Of a DNA stretch of 19,633 nucleotides, positions 8,544 through 16,408 are shown piece after piece. Made by a program: the position numbers and the translations under genes. How positions within the stretch are numbered: the stretch's first letter is position 1; each line of letters opens with the position of its first letter. The DNA comes from Chloroflexota bacterium. GTDB taxonomy: Bacteria > Chloroflexota > Chloroflexia > JAMDCE01. The stretch is from NCBI GenBank assembly GCA_023489135.1, contig JAMDCE010000030.1, forward strand, positions 1-19,633. Direction: 5' to 3'. The notes beneath the pieces were generated by a model, which was given only the letters and a program-made list of their open reading frames with translations, was not told the origin of the DNA and did no database searches.

Positions 8544-8591
8544 GCTAACGCCCCAGGCCCGGCCGTTTTTCGTAGCGCCTGGGGCGTTAGC
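8544..8591 (-). repeat. Perfect 15-bp inverted repeat (hairpin) between permease and cyclase genes
   Basis: GCTAACGCCCCAGGC at 8544-8558 and its exact complement GCCTGGGGCGTTAGC at 8577-8591 flank an 18-base loop. It fills most of the 86-base gap between two same-strand genes. No U-run follows on the minus strand, so it is not a classical rho-independent terminator. A partial attenuator or an mRNA-stabilising element protecting the upstream permease message is possible. Confidence 0.85.
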
Positions 8592-8604
8592 ACTCGCTTG
8601 CTCT

Positions 8605-10026
8605 TCAGGCTTGATCCATGGCTGTTACCACTGCCTGCGGTTCACGCTTGGTTCCTGGGAATGGCAGCCTGGCTAGTGGCCAGTAGACAATTAGAGCCAC
8701 CGCAAACCCGATGTAGTATCCCACATCTCCAAGTTCTGGCCAAGCAGTGGCGATTGGGCCGGTGTAGAGAGACTGGCTCCAGAAGGGCACGGTCACCAGC
8801 ACGGCAATCACCCATGCCACTAAGCCCCAGTTGAACACGCGCGCCCCGCCAAAGAGGGAATGTAAATTGACGTTCTGTTTCTGGATAGCGAAGAAATCGA
8901 CTATCAAGATAGCCACATAGGGGGCGATCAGGTATCCCAGCACCAGGAGCAAGGTTTCGAACTTGCTGGCGTAATCGGCCTGGGCCCAAAGGGCGACAGC
9001 TGTAGCGATTACGCCAATGAGAATCACGGCCATCCAGCGTTTGATGGGAATCCTAAAGGCACACGCCGAAAGAGCGCCGCCATAGATGGTCAAAGCGTTA
9101 GTGGAGAGTTGCCCCAGGAAAACGGCGGCGATCATCGGAATCCAGAAGCCAGGCACCATGTTGACGACCATGTCGACTGGCGTCTTGCCCGCGGCTACGC
9201 TCGCCACGATAACGCCCACTATTTGCAGCCAGATGGTCCCAATAGCAACGCCGGCGAAGGTATATCCAGCGCTGGTACGAAGGGGGGTCTTGGCTGGCAG
9301 ATAACGGGAGTAGTCCGAGGCGAAGGGCATCCAGGTCAGAATGTAGGAGAAGTAGACCCCAACGGCGGTGATGAAGGCTCCGACGGGTCCCATAAAAGCC
9401 AGTGGAGCCTCTGGATTAGCGGCCAGAGTGAAGTTGCCCTGCGGGATGGCAATGATCGTCATTACCAGGAACATCAGGCCCAGAACGATGGTCAGGTACT
9501 GGTTCATCCGATGAATCATGTTGTAGCCGTACACCGTAACGACGATCGTGATGGCGGACATGATAAGTAGCGCTGGCAGGAAGTCGATGGGGAGGAACTT
9601 CTGCAATGCCCACGCGCCCAAGATATTATTGACCGCCCCCCAGCCGACGCTGTTGACGACGTTGGAAGCTAGAGGACCGAAGTTACCGAGAAAGCCAAAA
9701 GGCCCTCTCGACTGCACCTGCTGGGGTACCCCGAGTTTTGCTCCCATTCCACTGAGGATACCGATGGCGATACCGCCCAGAACATTCCCGATAAGCACAG
9801 CGAGAATACCGGTCACTATGTCCAGGCCAAAAAGCGTTACCGCAAGGAACCCAGCTAACCAAGCGGCAATGTTCACATTTCCGGCAAACCAGATGGTGAA
9901 AAGAGACCAGGGTTTCCCGTGTCGCTCCGCGTCGGGAATATGCTCGACGCCGTACGGTTCAACCTTTACAACTTCATCCTTGTAGATTGGCGTGTCTATT
10001 TCCCGAATAGAACTATCTGTAGCCAT
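8605..10026 (-). CDS. NCS1 family nucleobase/hydantoin-type permease
   Basis: A 473-residue inner-membrane transporter of the nucleobase-cation-symport-1 family (cytosine, purine, allantoin and hydantoin permeases). After a hydrophilic N-terminus comes the family signature near ERHGKPWSLFTIWFAGN (residues 35-51), where helix 1 begins. About twelve hydrophobic segments follow, including TGILAVLIGNVLGG and a helix ending RTSAGYTFAGVAIGT. ATG 10026 is preceded by GAGGAAGTGAC. As the first enzyme-system gene of the operon it most likely brings in the pathway substrate by proton or sodium symport, which argues for a purine-, pyrimidine- or hydantoin-like ring compound. The specific member (CodB-, PucI- or Mhp1-like) cannot be told by eye. 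Confidence 0.92.
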   Translation of the reverse strand: MATDSSIREIDTPIYKDEVVKVEPYGVEHIPDAERHGKPWSLFTIWFAGNVNIAAWLAGFLAVTLFGLDIVTGILAVLIGNVLGGIAIGILSGMGAKLGVPQQVQSRGPFGFLGNFGPLASNVVNSVGWGAVNNILGAWALQKFLPIDFLPALLIMSAITIVVTVYGYNMIHRMNQYLTIVLGLMFLVMTIIAIPQGNFTLAANPEAPLAFMGPVGAFITAVGVYFSYILTWMPFASDYSRYLPAKTPLRTSAGYTFAGVAIGTIWLQIVGVIVASVAAGKTPVDMVVNMVPGFWIPMIAAVFLGQLSTNALTIYGGALSACAFRIPIKRWMAVILIGVIATAVALWAQADYASKFETLLLVLGYLIAPYVAILIVDFFAIQKQNVNLHSLFGGARVFNWGLVAWVIAVLVTVPFWSQSLYTGPIATAWPELGDVGYYIGFAVALIVYWPLARLPFPGTKREPQAVVTAMDQA

Positions 10027-10121
10027 GTCACTTCCTCTCCTCTCAAAGTTGGGAGATACCGAGACCGTAAAGAGTGGAACGTCACTGGTTAGAACTCGCC
10101 CTGCTGAGCTGGCGATTTAGC

Positions 10122-10550
10122 TCAAGGTGCGCCTCCTTTCCCGTCGTGCGGCTTGCTGCCACCAAGGCTGTTCCGAACTGTCCTCTGGCGCAACGTTTGC
10201 GACAACTCCGTCCACGTGTAGTCGGCCAGCACATAGCGATTGGCAGTCGTGGCGAAGGAGTCGCTGGATTCCAACCGGTGTTTACCGAGCACGATCATCT
10301 CCACTCGGGCAAGGCGTTCCTTGGGCGTGCCAGGCTGACCGCTTTCTAAGCTATCAGTCAATCTGGCCTCGGAAAGAATTGCGTCGGCCTGCCGCAAATG
10401 AGCCATCTGCATGGCCTCGGCCACGCTCCCAGCCTCTCCGACAACGGCTATGCCGCCTTCCTTTTCCAACCAGGCACTTACGGTCTTGCACGCCGCCTCA
10501 TCGGACTCGACTATTATGACGTTAGTTCTTTCCAACTTCAGCCCTTGCAT
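10122..10550 (-). CDS. Degenerate stand-alone receiver-domain protein (pseudo-receiver)
   Basis: A 142-residue protein that aligns by eye with a response-regulator receiver: NVIIVESDEAA for the first strand, AVVGEAGSVAEAMQMA for helix 2, ADAILSEARL for strand 3, EMIVLGKH for strand 4 and NRYVLADYTWTEL for strand 5. Key residues are changed. The acidic pair is E15-S16, the phospho-acceptor Asp is Glu61, the switch Thr/Ser is Gly89 and the conserved Lys is Ala109. No output domain follows; the C-terminus is a short basic tail. It should not take phosphate in the normal way and may lock one conformation. It lies between the hybrid kinase terminator and the permease gene (95-base gap with no terminator), so it is probably the first gene of the operon. 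The start codon has only a weak RBS. Confidence 0.72.
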   Translation of the reverse strand: MQGLKLERTNVIIVESDEAACKTVSAWLEKEGGIAVVGEAGSVAEAMQMAHLRQADAILSEARLTDSLESGQPGTPKERLARVEMIVLGKHRLESSDSFATTANRYVLADYTWTELSQTLRQRTVRNSLGGSKPHDGKGGAP

Positions 10551-10581
10551 ACAGTCTCAGCGTGCCCGCAACTCTCTTCAG

Positions 10582-10607
10582 TCTATACACAACGCTCAGT
10601 TAGACAA
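10582..10607 (-). promoter_or_regulatory. Possible promoter of the pseudo-receiver/catabolic operon
   Basis: On the minus strand TTGTCT (10607-10602) and TATAGA (10587-10582, preceded by a TG) are 14 bases apart, a short spacing. They lie between the upstream terminator and ATG 10550, where a promoter is needed if the operon is independent of the hybrid kinase. The elements are imperfect and the call is tentative. Confidence 0.25.
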
Positions 10608-10633
10608 TTGACCAATAGCGCAATTCTGGATGT

Positions 10634-10662
10634 AAAAAAGGACAATATTCATATTGTCCTTT
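10634..10662 (-). terminator. Rho-independent terminator of the hybrid kinase gene
   Basis: An 11-bp perfect stem, AAAGGACAATA (10637-10647) and TATTGTCCTTT (10652-10662), closes a 4-base loop. Read on the minus strand it ends in a run of six U, 41 bases after the hybrid kinase stop codon. On the plus strand there is no comparable U-run. Confidence 0.85.
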
Positions 10663-10703
10663 AGTGCAATAGGGCTCCCTATGAGGTTGCTCCAAGGTAG
10701 GTA

Positions 10704-11390
10704 CTATTCTAGGCTGATGATTCCCCGGTGGAGAGCTTGAGTTACGGCCTCTGTACGATCACTGACTTGTAGCTTGGCGAAAATACTGGCAACGTGCGCT
10801 TTCACCGTTCGCTCGGTCACACAAAGCGCCTCAGCGATATCCTTATTGCGATCGCCCTTCGAAACAAGCCGCAGCACCTGATACTCACGCTCGGTCAGTA
10901 CCTTCCTCCCTCCATCTTTATCCAGACCGTAAGCAAGTCTCTCGACCAGCTTCCCAGCGATAACGGGTTGAATCAGCGACTGACCCTTGTTTACGGTGTG
11001 GATGGCGCGAATAAGATCCTCCCTTCGCACGTCTTTTAGCAGGTATCCCCGGGCACCGGCCTTGAGGCCCTGGAACAGTAAGTCATCGTCATCATATGTA
11101 GTAAGAACAATCACGTTGACTTTGGGAAGCAAAGTCTTAATACGCTGAATCGCTTGCACTCCGTCGAGGCGAGGCATTCGAAGGTCCATTAGTATAATAT
11201 CCGGTTGCAACTCCTTAGCCTTGAGCACAGCTTCCACCCCATCACAGGCTTCACCCACAACCTCGATACTCTCCTGCCCGTCTAGCGAGAATGAAATCCC
11301 CTGCCTAGCGAGCGGATGATCATCGACAACGAGGATTCTGATCGTTGATTGGCCGCCAGGCTGGCCACCTGTTCGCTCATCAGCCAGCAT
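10704..11390 (-). other. Possible internally initiated response regulator (REC-LuxR, 228 residues)
   Basis: Within the hybrid gene, in-frame ATG 11390 (Met702, MLADERTGG) lies in the linker between the ATPase domain and the receiver. It is preceded by AGGAAGG with a 7-base spacer, a better spaced site than the one at the gene's own GTG start. Initiation here would give a free 228-residue NarL-type regulator of normal length. This is inference from position and RBS quality. Confidence 0.5.
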
Positions 11391-13493
11391 CAAATGCCCT
11401 TCCTGAGTTGAAATAGCAACCTCGATAAGCACGCCTCCCTGAGAGCTACTCGAGATACAAAATGTCCCTCCTAGCAGCGCGGCTCTTTCCCGCATGCCTA
11501 TTAGACCAAATCCTCTCTCTTTCGATGGTACGGTACTCTCCCCACTATCACTGAGCCCGATTCCATCGTCTGAGATGGTGAGCTTTACCTCAGAGGGCCC
11601 GTAATGCAAGTTTACGTCGACATTTCGGGCGTGAGCGTGTTTACGGATATTGTTCAGGGCTTCTTGTGCGATTCGGTATAGGCTCGCCTCGATCTCAGCC
11701 GTCAGTCGTCTCTCTTCACCGCTGACCCGGAAACGTACCTCGACACTTCCATCCTCAGCCAGAGCTTCCACGTCTCTCTTCATGGCCTGGGGAAGGGAAC
11801 AACCTTCCAGAGGAGATGTCCGCAAGTTCCAAACGGACCGACGCGCCTCTTGAAGAGCGGTTTTCGCTGCAGCTTTCGCACGCGCCAGTTCGATCTGGGC
11901 CTTGCTGGGGTTTCCATGAAAGTCATGCTCAGCCATTTCAAGACGCTGAACTATCGCCGTGAGGCTTTGAGCAATAGTGTCATGGATGTCCCGCGCTAAG
12001 CGATTGCGCTCCTCGACTCCGGCTAATTTGCGGGCTTCATCGTGCAAGCGTGAATTCTCAATGGCTACCGCCGCCTGGTTGGCAAAGAGACTCAGTATCT
12101 CCGCATCGGCCTGATTGAAGCGCCCGTGCTGCTTGTTGTGCACTACGATTACTCCGACGGCACCGTCCTTTCCCTTCATCGGCACCATCAGAGCAGACTC
12201 GGCCTCCAGCCGCCGGGCACCTGGCTGAAAGGCCCGCGCATCCGAAGGAACGTCATAACTGAATTGGGGTTCCCCCGTAGCTAGGGCTAGCCCCGTTAAT
12301 GATCCCTGGACAGGAATTCGCAAGGTCCTGGACTTGAAAGACCGGCGGCCCACGGCTACTCGTACCTCCAAGTATTTCCTGCTCTGCGTGGGAAGAGCAA
12401 CAAAGGCATCGGTGGAGTTGGTAAGTTTCAAAGCCTGGTCTGCGACGACTTCTAGGATCCTTTTCAGACTTAGCTCCTGCACAAGTGCCGTCCCAATCGC
12501 ATGCAGACTAAGGCTCTCTGAAAGTCTCCGTTTGAGGCTGCCGTACAGGCGAGCATTCTCGATAGCTAAAGCGGCGTGATCGGCGAAGATGGAGAGCAGC
12601 GAAATTTCTTCTGCACAGAATTCGCGAGGCTCCGGATAATAGGTCACCATACTTCCGAAGGTCCTCCCTTTGTAAGCCACTGGGACGGCCAGAACGGCGT
12701 CGAAACCAGCTTCCTCAAGCATCGAAGCGACTTCGGGCGGCAAACCCTGCACCTGAAGATTAGGATGCGCCATGGGACGGAGTTCCTGCACCTCAAGGCC
12801 AAAGAGCCCATAACCGACCTGCCCTCTTGTCTTGTTGAGCACCTCTGGACTGAAACCCCGAGCCGCTTTGACGGCTAGTTGCTGTATCTCCTCATCCAGT
12901 TCCCATATGGCGCATGCGCTGACTCCCATTAGTTCCGCAGCCTCAGCCACTATGGTATCCAGCACCTCTTCGATATCTAAGTGGGAGTTGATCGCCCGCA
13001 GGCTGGCGTTCAAAGCCGAAACTTCTCTCACTTTCCGCTCCAAGGTACGTTGGTGAAACTCAAGTTTGCCCTGGACTGCCTGGGAACCATCCCTGGCATC
13101 CGTCTCGATGTCCCGGCGAGAGAGTTCCGCCGCCACGATAGCAACCTGATCACTGATTCTGGAAACCCTGGACGCGGCGGCCGTTGCTTCAACTCCGTTC
13201 ATAGAAAGGGTCACCGCGACCGCGGGGCCGAGCGCCAAGAGGCATCTGAACAAGGTGCGAAGATCCAGCTCCGCTTCCCGCTGAATTCCAGTCAGCGCCG
13301 AGATCAGATCTTCAAATTCAATTTCGTTAGGGTGATCCGCGATCTGGAGAAGAAAGGGCCCGCAAAGGTCGAGTACTCTGTCAAGCACACTTCCAACATT
13401 GGCATTGGCCGAAGATAGTTCAACTTGCCTTAGCCAGCGAGCATGGATTTCCTCTAGAAGAGCTTTCGGCACAGGAGATGTTGAGGGAGACAC
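10704..13493 (-). CDS. Hybrid sensor kinase-response regulator: GAF-GAF-HisKA_3-HATPase-REC-LuxR in one chain
   Basis: A 929-residue soluble one-polypeptide two-component system of the NarL type. Residues 1-140 form a helical domain of unknown type (perhaps RsbRD-N-like), followed by a coiled coil (140-172), GAF1 (about 173-318) and GAF2 (about 330-485). The HisKA_3 dimerisation box has phospho-His504 (ARDIHDTIAQ). The HATPase has N-box 613-616, DDGIG 642-646 and GFGLIG 661-666. The receiver (717-832) has D724/D725, phospho-acceptor D770, T798 and K820. The LuxR helix-turn-helix spans about 863-925. All catalytic residues are intact. The GTG start follows a TAA four codons upstream and a GGGAGGAG site at a long 12-base spacing. 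No TM segment is seen. It likely senses a cytosolic ligand and regulates the adjacent catabolic operon or the divergent gene (inference). Confidence 0.93.
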   Translation of the reverse strand: MSPSTSPVPKALLEEIHARWLRQVELSSANANVGSVLDRVLDLCGPFLLQIADHPNEIEFEDLISALTGIQREAELDLRTLFRCLLALGPAVAVTLSMNGVEATAAASRVSRISDQVAIVAAELSRRDIETDARDGSQAVQGKLEFHQRTLERKVREVSALNASLRAINSHLDIEEVLDTIVAEAAELMGVSACAIWELDEEIQQLAVKAARGFSPEVLNKTRGQVGYGLFGLEVQELRPMAHPNLQVQGLPPEVASMLEEAGFDAVLAVPVAYKGRTFGSMVTYYPEPREFCAEEISLLSIFADHAALAIENARLYGSLKRRLSESLSLHAIGTALVQELSLKRILEVVADQALKLTNSTDAFVALPTQSRKYLEVRVAVGRRSFKSRTLRIPVQGSLTGLALATGEPQFSYDVPSDARAFQPGARRLEAESALMVPMKGKDGAVGVIVVHNKQHGRFNQADAEILSLFANQAAVAIENSRLHDEARKLAGVEERNRLARDIHDTIAQSLTAIVQRLEMAEHDFHGNPSKAQIELARAKAAAKTALQEARRSVWNLRTSPLEGCSLPQAMKRDVEALAEDGSVEVRFRVSGEERRLTAEIEASLYRIAQEALNNIRKHAHARNVDVNLHYGPSEVKLTISDDGIGLSDSGESTVPSKERGFGLIGMRERAALLGGTFCISSSSQGGVLIEVAISTQEGHLMLADERTGGQPGGQSTIRILVVDDHPLARQGISFSLDGQESIEVVGEACDGVEAVLKAKELQPDIILMDLRMPRLDGVQAIQRIKTLLPKVNVIVLTTYDDDDLLFQGLKAGARGYLLKDVRREDLIRAIHTVNKGQSLIQPVIAGKLVERLAYGLDKDGGRKVLTEREYQVLRLVSKGDRNKDIAEALCVTERTVKAHVASIFAKLQVSDRTEAVTQALHRGIISLE

Positions 13494-13953
13494 GGCGTTT
13501 CTTTACTCCTCCCCAAGGCGCTAGTGGTGAATGGCTCTTGTCGATGAATAGTGACGGTGAACCGGAGCGATATCATTGGCAATACAACGAGAGGACGAAA
13601 CCGTCAAGAAGGCCGTTCTTAGAGACGAGGAGACAATGGGCACCAATAGGACCGGACTTAACCGTTTCCAATCAGTTACCAGGCTTTCCGCCCAAGGGAC
13701 CGCGATAGGCTGCCACCAGCGTAGTGAGCGTGTAACAAGTATACGCATTCCGTCAATAGTCGTTGCTTATTTGAAGGGAAGAGAGGTACTGCGGAGGACC
13801 TCGAAAACTGAACACGTGACCTTCTACCCATAGGCGGCAAGACTAAAGGGCTATAGACAAGTGGCTCAGCAAGGTATAAAAAGAGTAGATAGGGAAGTAG
13901 TATGGCCAAGGTCCCACCGCTGACCTCAAGAGACTCCCCCTGGAAGCGACAGA
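13494..13953. promoter_or_regulatory. Divergent regulatory region between hybrid kinase and membrane sensor genes
   Basis: A 460-base gap with no convincing gene on either strand; the short open frames in it show no family features and lack good ribosome binding sites. It must hold the promoters of both divergent genes. A minus-strand candidate is TTGACG (13607-13602), 17 bases, TATTGC (13584-13579). A plus-strand candidate is TAGACA (13854-13859), 15 bases, TATAAA (13875-13880). Both are imperfect. The length allows regulator binding sites, but no clear operator repeat was seen. Confidence 0.5.
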
Positions 13954-16248
13954 ATGGCCGTGGAGAGCGCCGCCCAACCCAAAAATGCCGACGCAGAGAC
14001 AAGCAGGAGCTACGGTCTCGTTGCCCTGGCTTTCTTCTTGCTCTTCCTGGTGGGCCTGGTCACTGCCACAGCCGATGTTTTTCAGGTTAGGCACGTGGAC
14101 CCCAGGCCGTTCTTTTTTTCGCTGGCTGGCGAATCGCTCTCTCTGCTGACGGGATCGGCTATCATCTTTCTTGGAGTTCAACGCTTTTTCGTTACTCGTC
14201 GCTCCCGGCCGTTGCTTCTCGCTCTCGCCTTTACCGCCCCGTTTACCGCGAACCTTATGTTGGCCCTTATTCTGGCCTGGAGCGTCGGCCATCAGTCACT
14301 CTCCCCTGCAAGTTGGAAAGCGTTGTCTGAACTATCGACGATGGGGTACGCTCTCGTAGTCCTACCTCTCGCCATAACGCCGGCGGTATCGGCTCGACCA
14401 CCGATGCGCGGTGAAGCTCTTGGATGGATCGGCGGCCTTTTGCTCGGGGTTGCGCTGCTCATTGGCACCACCGCCGCGCTGGCCACGGTTCTAATTGAGA
14501 GCACGACGCTAGGGTCTGCCTTTTCCTGGTTGCCGACGGCCGTGGTCGTCACGGCCCTTCTTGGCTCGCTGACCAGTTATGCTTTCGCCGCGGGGCGGAA
14601 CGATCGTTGGGCTGGTTACGCGGGCTTCACTCTACTCTTCCTAGCCGCAGGCCAGCTCGTGGCGAGCCTCGGGTTTCAGCTAGACTGGTCTTTGTCATAC
14701 CTTAACCCGCTTCTGAAAATGGGCGGCTTCTCCGTAGCTCTATTCACGCTCTTGGGCGAGAGGCCGGTCATCGAGGAACCAGAGGATATATCCATAGATT
14801 ACGTCGAATCTATGCTCCAGGCCTATCGCAGTTTCAAAGAGCTGCCGGATAGAGCCGCGATAGCAGAATCTCTTCTCCATCGTTGTTTCAAGTTAACGAC
14901 TTCAGATTACGGGTCCATCAGCCTGGTTCGAGCGTCGGGAAACCTGGGAATCGTGGCGCTCCTTAGCGCCAGCCGGCCTGAGATCGACGTCGAAAAGTAC
15001 AAAGACTTCCTCCAGGTCCACCGCCGCGACCTCAGAAACGGCGTGGTCGATCGCAAGAAGACGCTGTCAATGGAGGAAATCCAGAGTACATTGGAAGGGC
15101 CCGACTTGAAGGCCGGGCCACCAGCTTTGAGCTCATTTATGGCTGCTCCCCTAGTCGTCCAGAACGACTGCATCGGGTTCATCGGTCTGGCTAAAGAAGA
15201 GACGACCTTCACCAATGACGATCGCAACAGCCTAGAGCTGTTATGTAGCATGAGTGGACTGATTATTGAGAACACCGAAATACCTGCAGAGATCCAGAAG
15301 GTCGCTGAGGAAATGGTCGAAGGTCCTAAGAAGATGGAGAGTCAGCTCAGGGGCAAGATAGTCGAACTGGAAGTCATCGTCGAAAGTGTGTCCGACGGAC
15401 TGATCGTAGTGGGGCCTGTTGGCACGATCGTACGGCACAATGCGGCCGCGGAGAAAATCCTCGGTCGTCAGGTGGACGAGGGTCTGCTGGTGCCCCTGGC
15501 CACATGGCAGTATTGGAAACCAAGGGATGCGTTTGGGCGATTGGTGAAGATCCAAGACACCTGCCTGGGTCGAGCGCTCTTCGAGGGAGAAGAAGGTCGA
15601 GCCGTTTACAGCATGGAGATTGGCAAGAATGAGACTGTAGCGGTGGAGGTTGCCGCCTCCCCCATTAGGGACCAAACCGGGAAAAGAAGCGGCGCTGTGG
15701 CCACTTTTCACCGGGTAGAGCGTGTGGAACCGCCGCGACTACAGGCGCTACCACTGGAAAAGCCTACCCCCGTCGAACCGTATGTCCGGCCCACGACGAA
15801 TCTGGTCGATGTGGTGCTTAAAGTGGTGGAGCTATGGCAGTCGACCACCCAGGACCATCGCATCAAAGTACGCAGCCAGTTGCCCAAGCCCACGGGCCAG
15901 TGGGAGCCGCGGGACATCGAGCGGGTGGTCGGCGATCTCATCCAGAGGGCCATCGACCGCAGCCCGGAAGGCGGAGACATCGACGTTACCGTCCGCCAGA
16001 AAGACGGCGAAGCTCAGGTGATCGTCAAAGACTACGGCGTGGGGAGGTTCTTCTTGCCCCAAGCGGACTCTCCCAAATCCTTGTCGCCGGCGGGACTCCC
16101 CACTCCCGACGATTCCCTCGATCCTGACTTAACCGGCTCCCGTCAAATCGTGATAAATAACGGCGGGCGCATGTGGACGGAAGGGTCCTCTGACCACGGC
16201 ACGACCATCGTCTTCACCCTCCCCTCCGGCAGCGCCTCAGTTCACTAA
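13954..16248 (+). CDS. Membrane sensor with GAF, PAS and degenerate kinase ATPase domain (pseudo-histidine kinase)
   Basis: A 764-residue membrane protein. About eight hydrophobic segments lie between residues 20 and 268 (roughly 20-40, 56-76, 87-110, 130-147, 157-182, 190-212, 220-240, 250-268). A GAF domain (about 298-440), a coiled linker, a PAS domain (about 465-590) and a C-terminal HATPase-like domain (about 615-757) follow. No histidine-containing H-box exists: only about 25 residues separate the PAS from the ATPase-like part. In the ATPase the N-box Asn is replaced (DLIQRAID, Arg665), D693-YGVG is kept, and the G2 loop is reduced to TGSRQIV. It is therefore probably not an active autokinase but a sensor or partner of another kinase. 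ATG 13954 has GGAAG seven bases upstream. It is divergent from the hybrid kinase. Confidence 0.85.
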   Translation: MAVESAAQPKNADAETSRSYGLVALAFFLLFLVGLVTATADVFQVRHVDPRPFFFSLAGESLSLLTGSAIIFLGVQRFFVTRRSRPLLLALAFTAPFTANLMLALILAWSVGHQSLSPASWKALSELSTMGYALVVLPLAITPAVSARPPMRGEALGWIGGLLLGVALLIGTTAALATVLIESTTLGSAFSWLPTAVVVTALLGSLTSYAFAAGRNDRWAGYAGFTLLFLAAGQLVASLGFQLDWSLSYLNPLLKMGGFSVALFTLLGERPVIEEPEDISIDYVESMLQAYRSFKELPDRAAIAESLLHRCFKLTTSDYGSISLVRASGNLGIVALLSASRPEIDVEKYKDFLQVHRRDLRNGVVDRKKTLSMEEIQSTLEGPDLKAGPPALSSFMAAPLVVQNDCIGFIGLAKEETTFTNDDRNSLELLCSMSGLIIENTEIPAEIQKVAEEMVEGPKKMESQLRGKIVELEVIVESVSDGLIVVGPVGTIVRHNAAAEKILGRQVDEGLLVPLATWQYWKPRDAFGRLVKIQDTCLGRALFEGEEGRAVYSMEIGKNETVAVEVAASPIRDQTGKRSGAVATFHRVERVEPPRLQALPLEKPTPVEPYVRPTTNLVDVVLKVVELWQSTTQDHRIKVRSQLPKPTGQWEPRDIERVVGDLIQRAIDRSPEGGDIDVTVRQKDGEAQVIVKDYGVGRFFLPQADSPKSLSPAGLPTPDDSLDPDLTGSRQIVINNGGRMWTEGSSDHGTTIVFTLPSGSASVH

Positions 16249-16255
16249 GAGGCGC
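16232..16255 (+). terminator. Stem-loop spanning the membrane sensor stop codon
   Basis: GCGCCTC (16232-16238) pairs with GAGGCGC (16249-16255) around a 10-base loop that contains the TAA stop. No U-run follows, so it is a weak terminator candidate or chance; the next gene downstream has its own promoters. Confidence 0.3.
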
Positions 16256-16311
16256 ACCGAGGCTTCTCCGACCGATTCTGTCCATATTTCCTCCAAACAG
16301 TCCCGACTAGC

Positions 16312-16339
16312 TTGACATTTCCCCAAAGAATTGTATAAT
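16312..16339 (+). promoter_or_regulatory. Consensus sigma70-type promoter P1 upstream of the radical SAM gene
   Basis: TTGACA (16312-16317), 16 bases, TATAAT (16334-16339): both hexamers match the consensus exactly. It lies about 300 bases before the radical SAM start codon. Confidence 0.85.
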
Positions 16340-16408
16340 TCTTCTCTAACGTCCGCTTGGTTGGCGAAGGCATGAAGATAGACTGAGCCAACATGGGGCT
16401 CTTTGGTA

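Noticed and set aside
10704..13493. Kinase-regulator fusion as a sequencing or frameshift artefact
   Set aside because: The frame is continuous with a plausible linker (about residues 696-716) and intact motifs on both sides. An artefact would need the loss of a stop codon, so a true fusion is simpler, though resequencing would settle it.
13576..13833. 85-residue open frame in the divergent gap
   Set aside because: No ribosome binding site, no recognisable features and biased shadow-like composition.
13820..13890. Cyclic-di-GMP riboswitch-like wording (GGCAAGACTAAAGGG)
   Set aside because: The conserved aptamer blocks and pairing arms could not be laid out; the likeness is to short fragments only.
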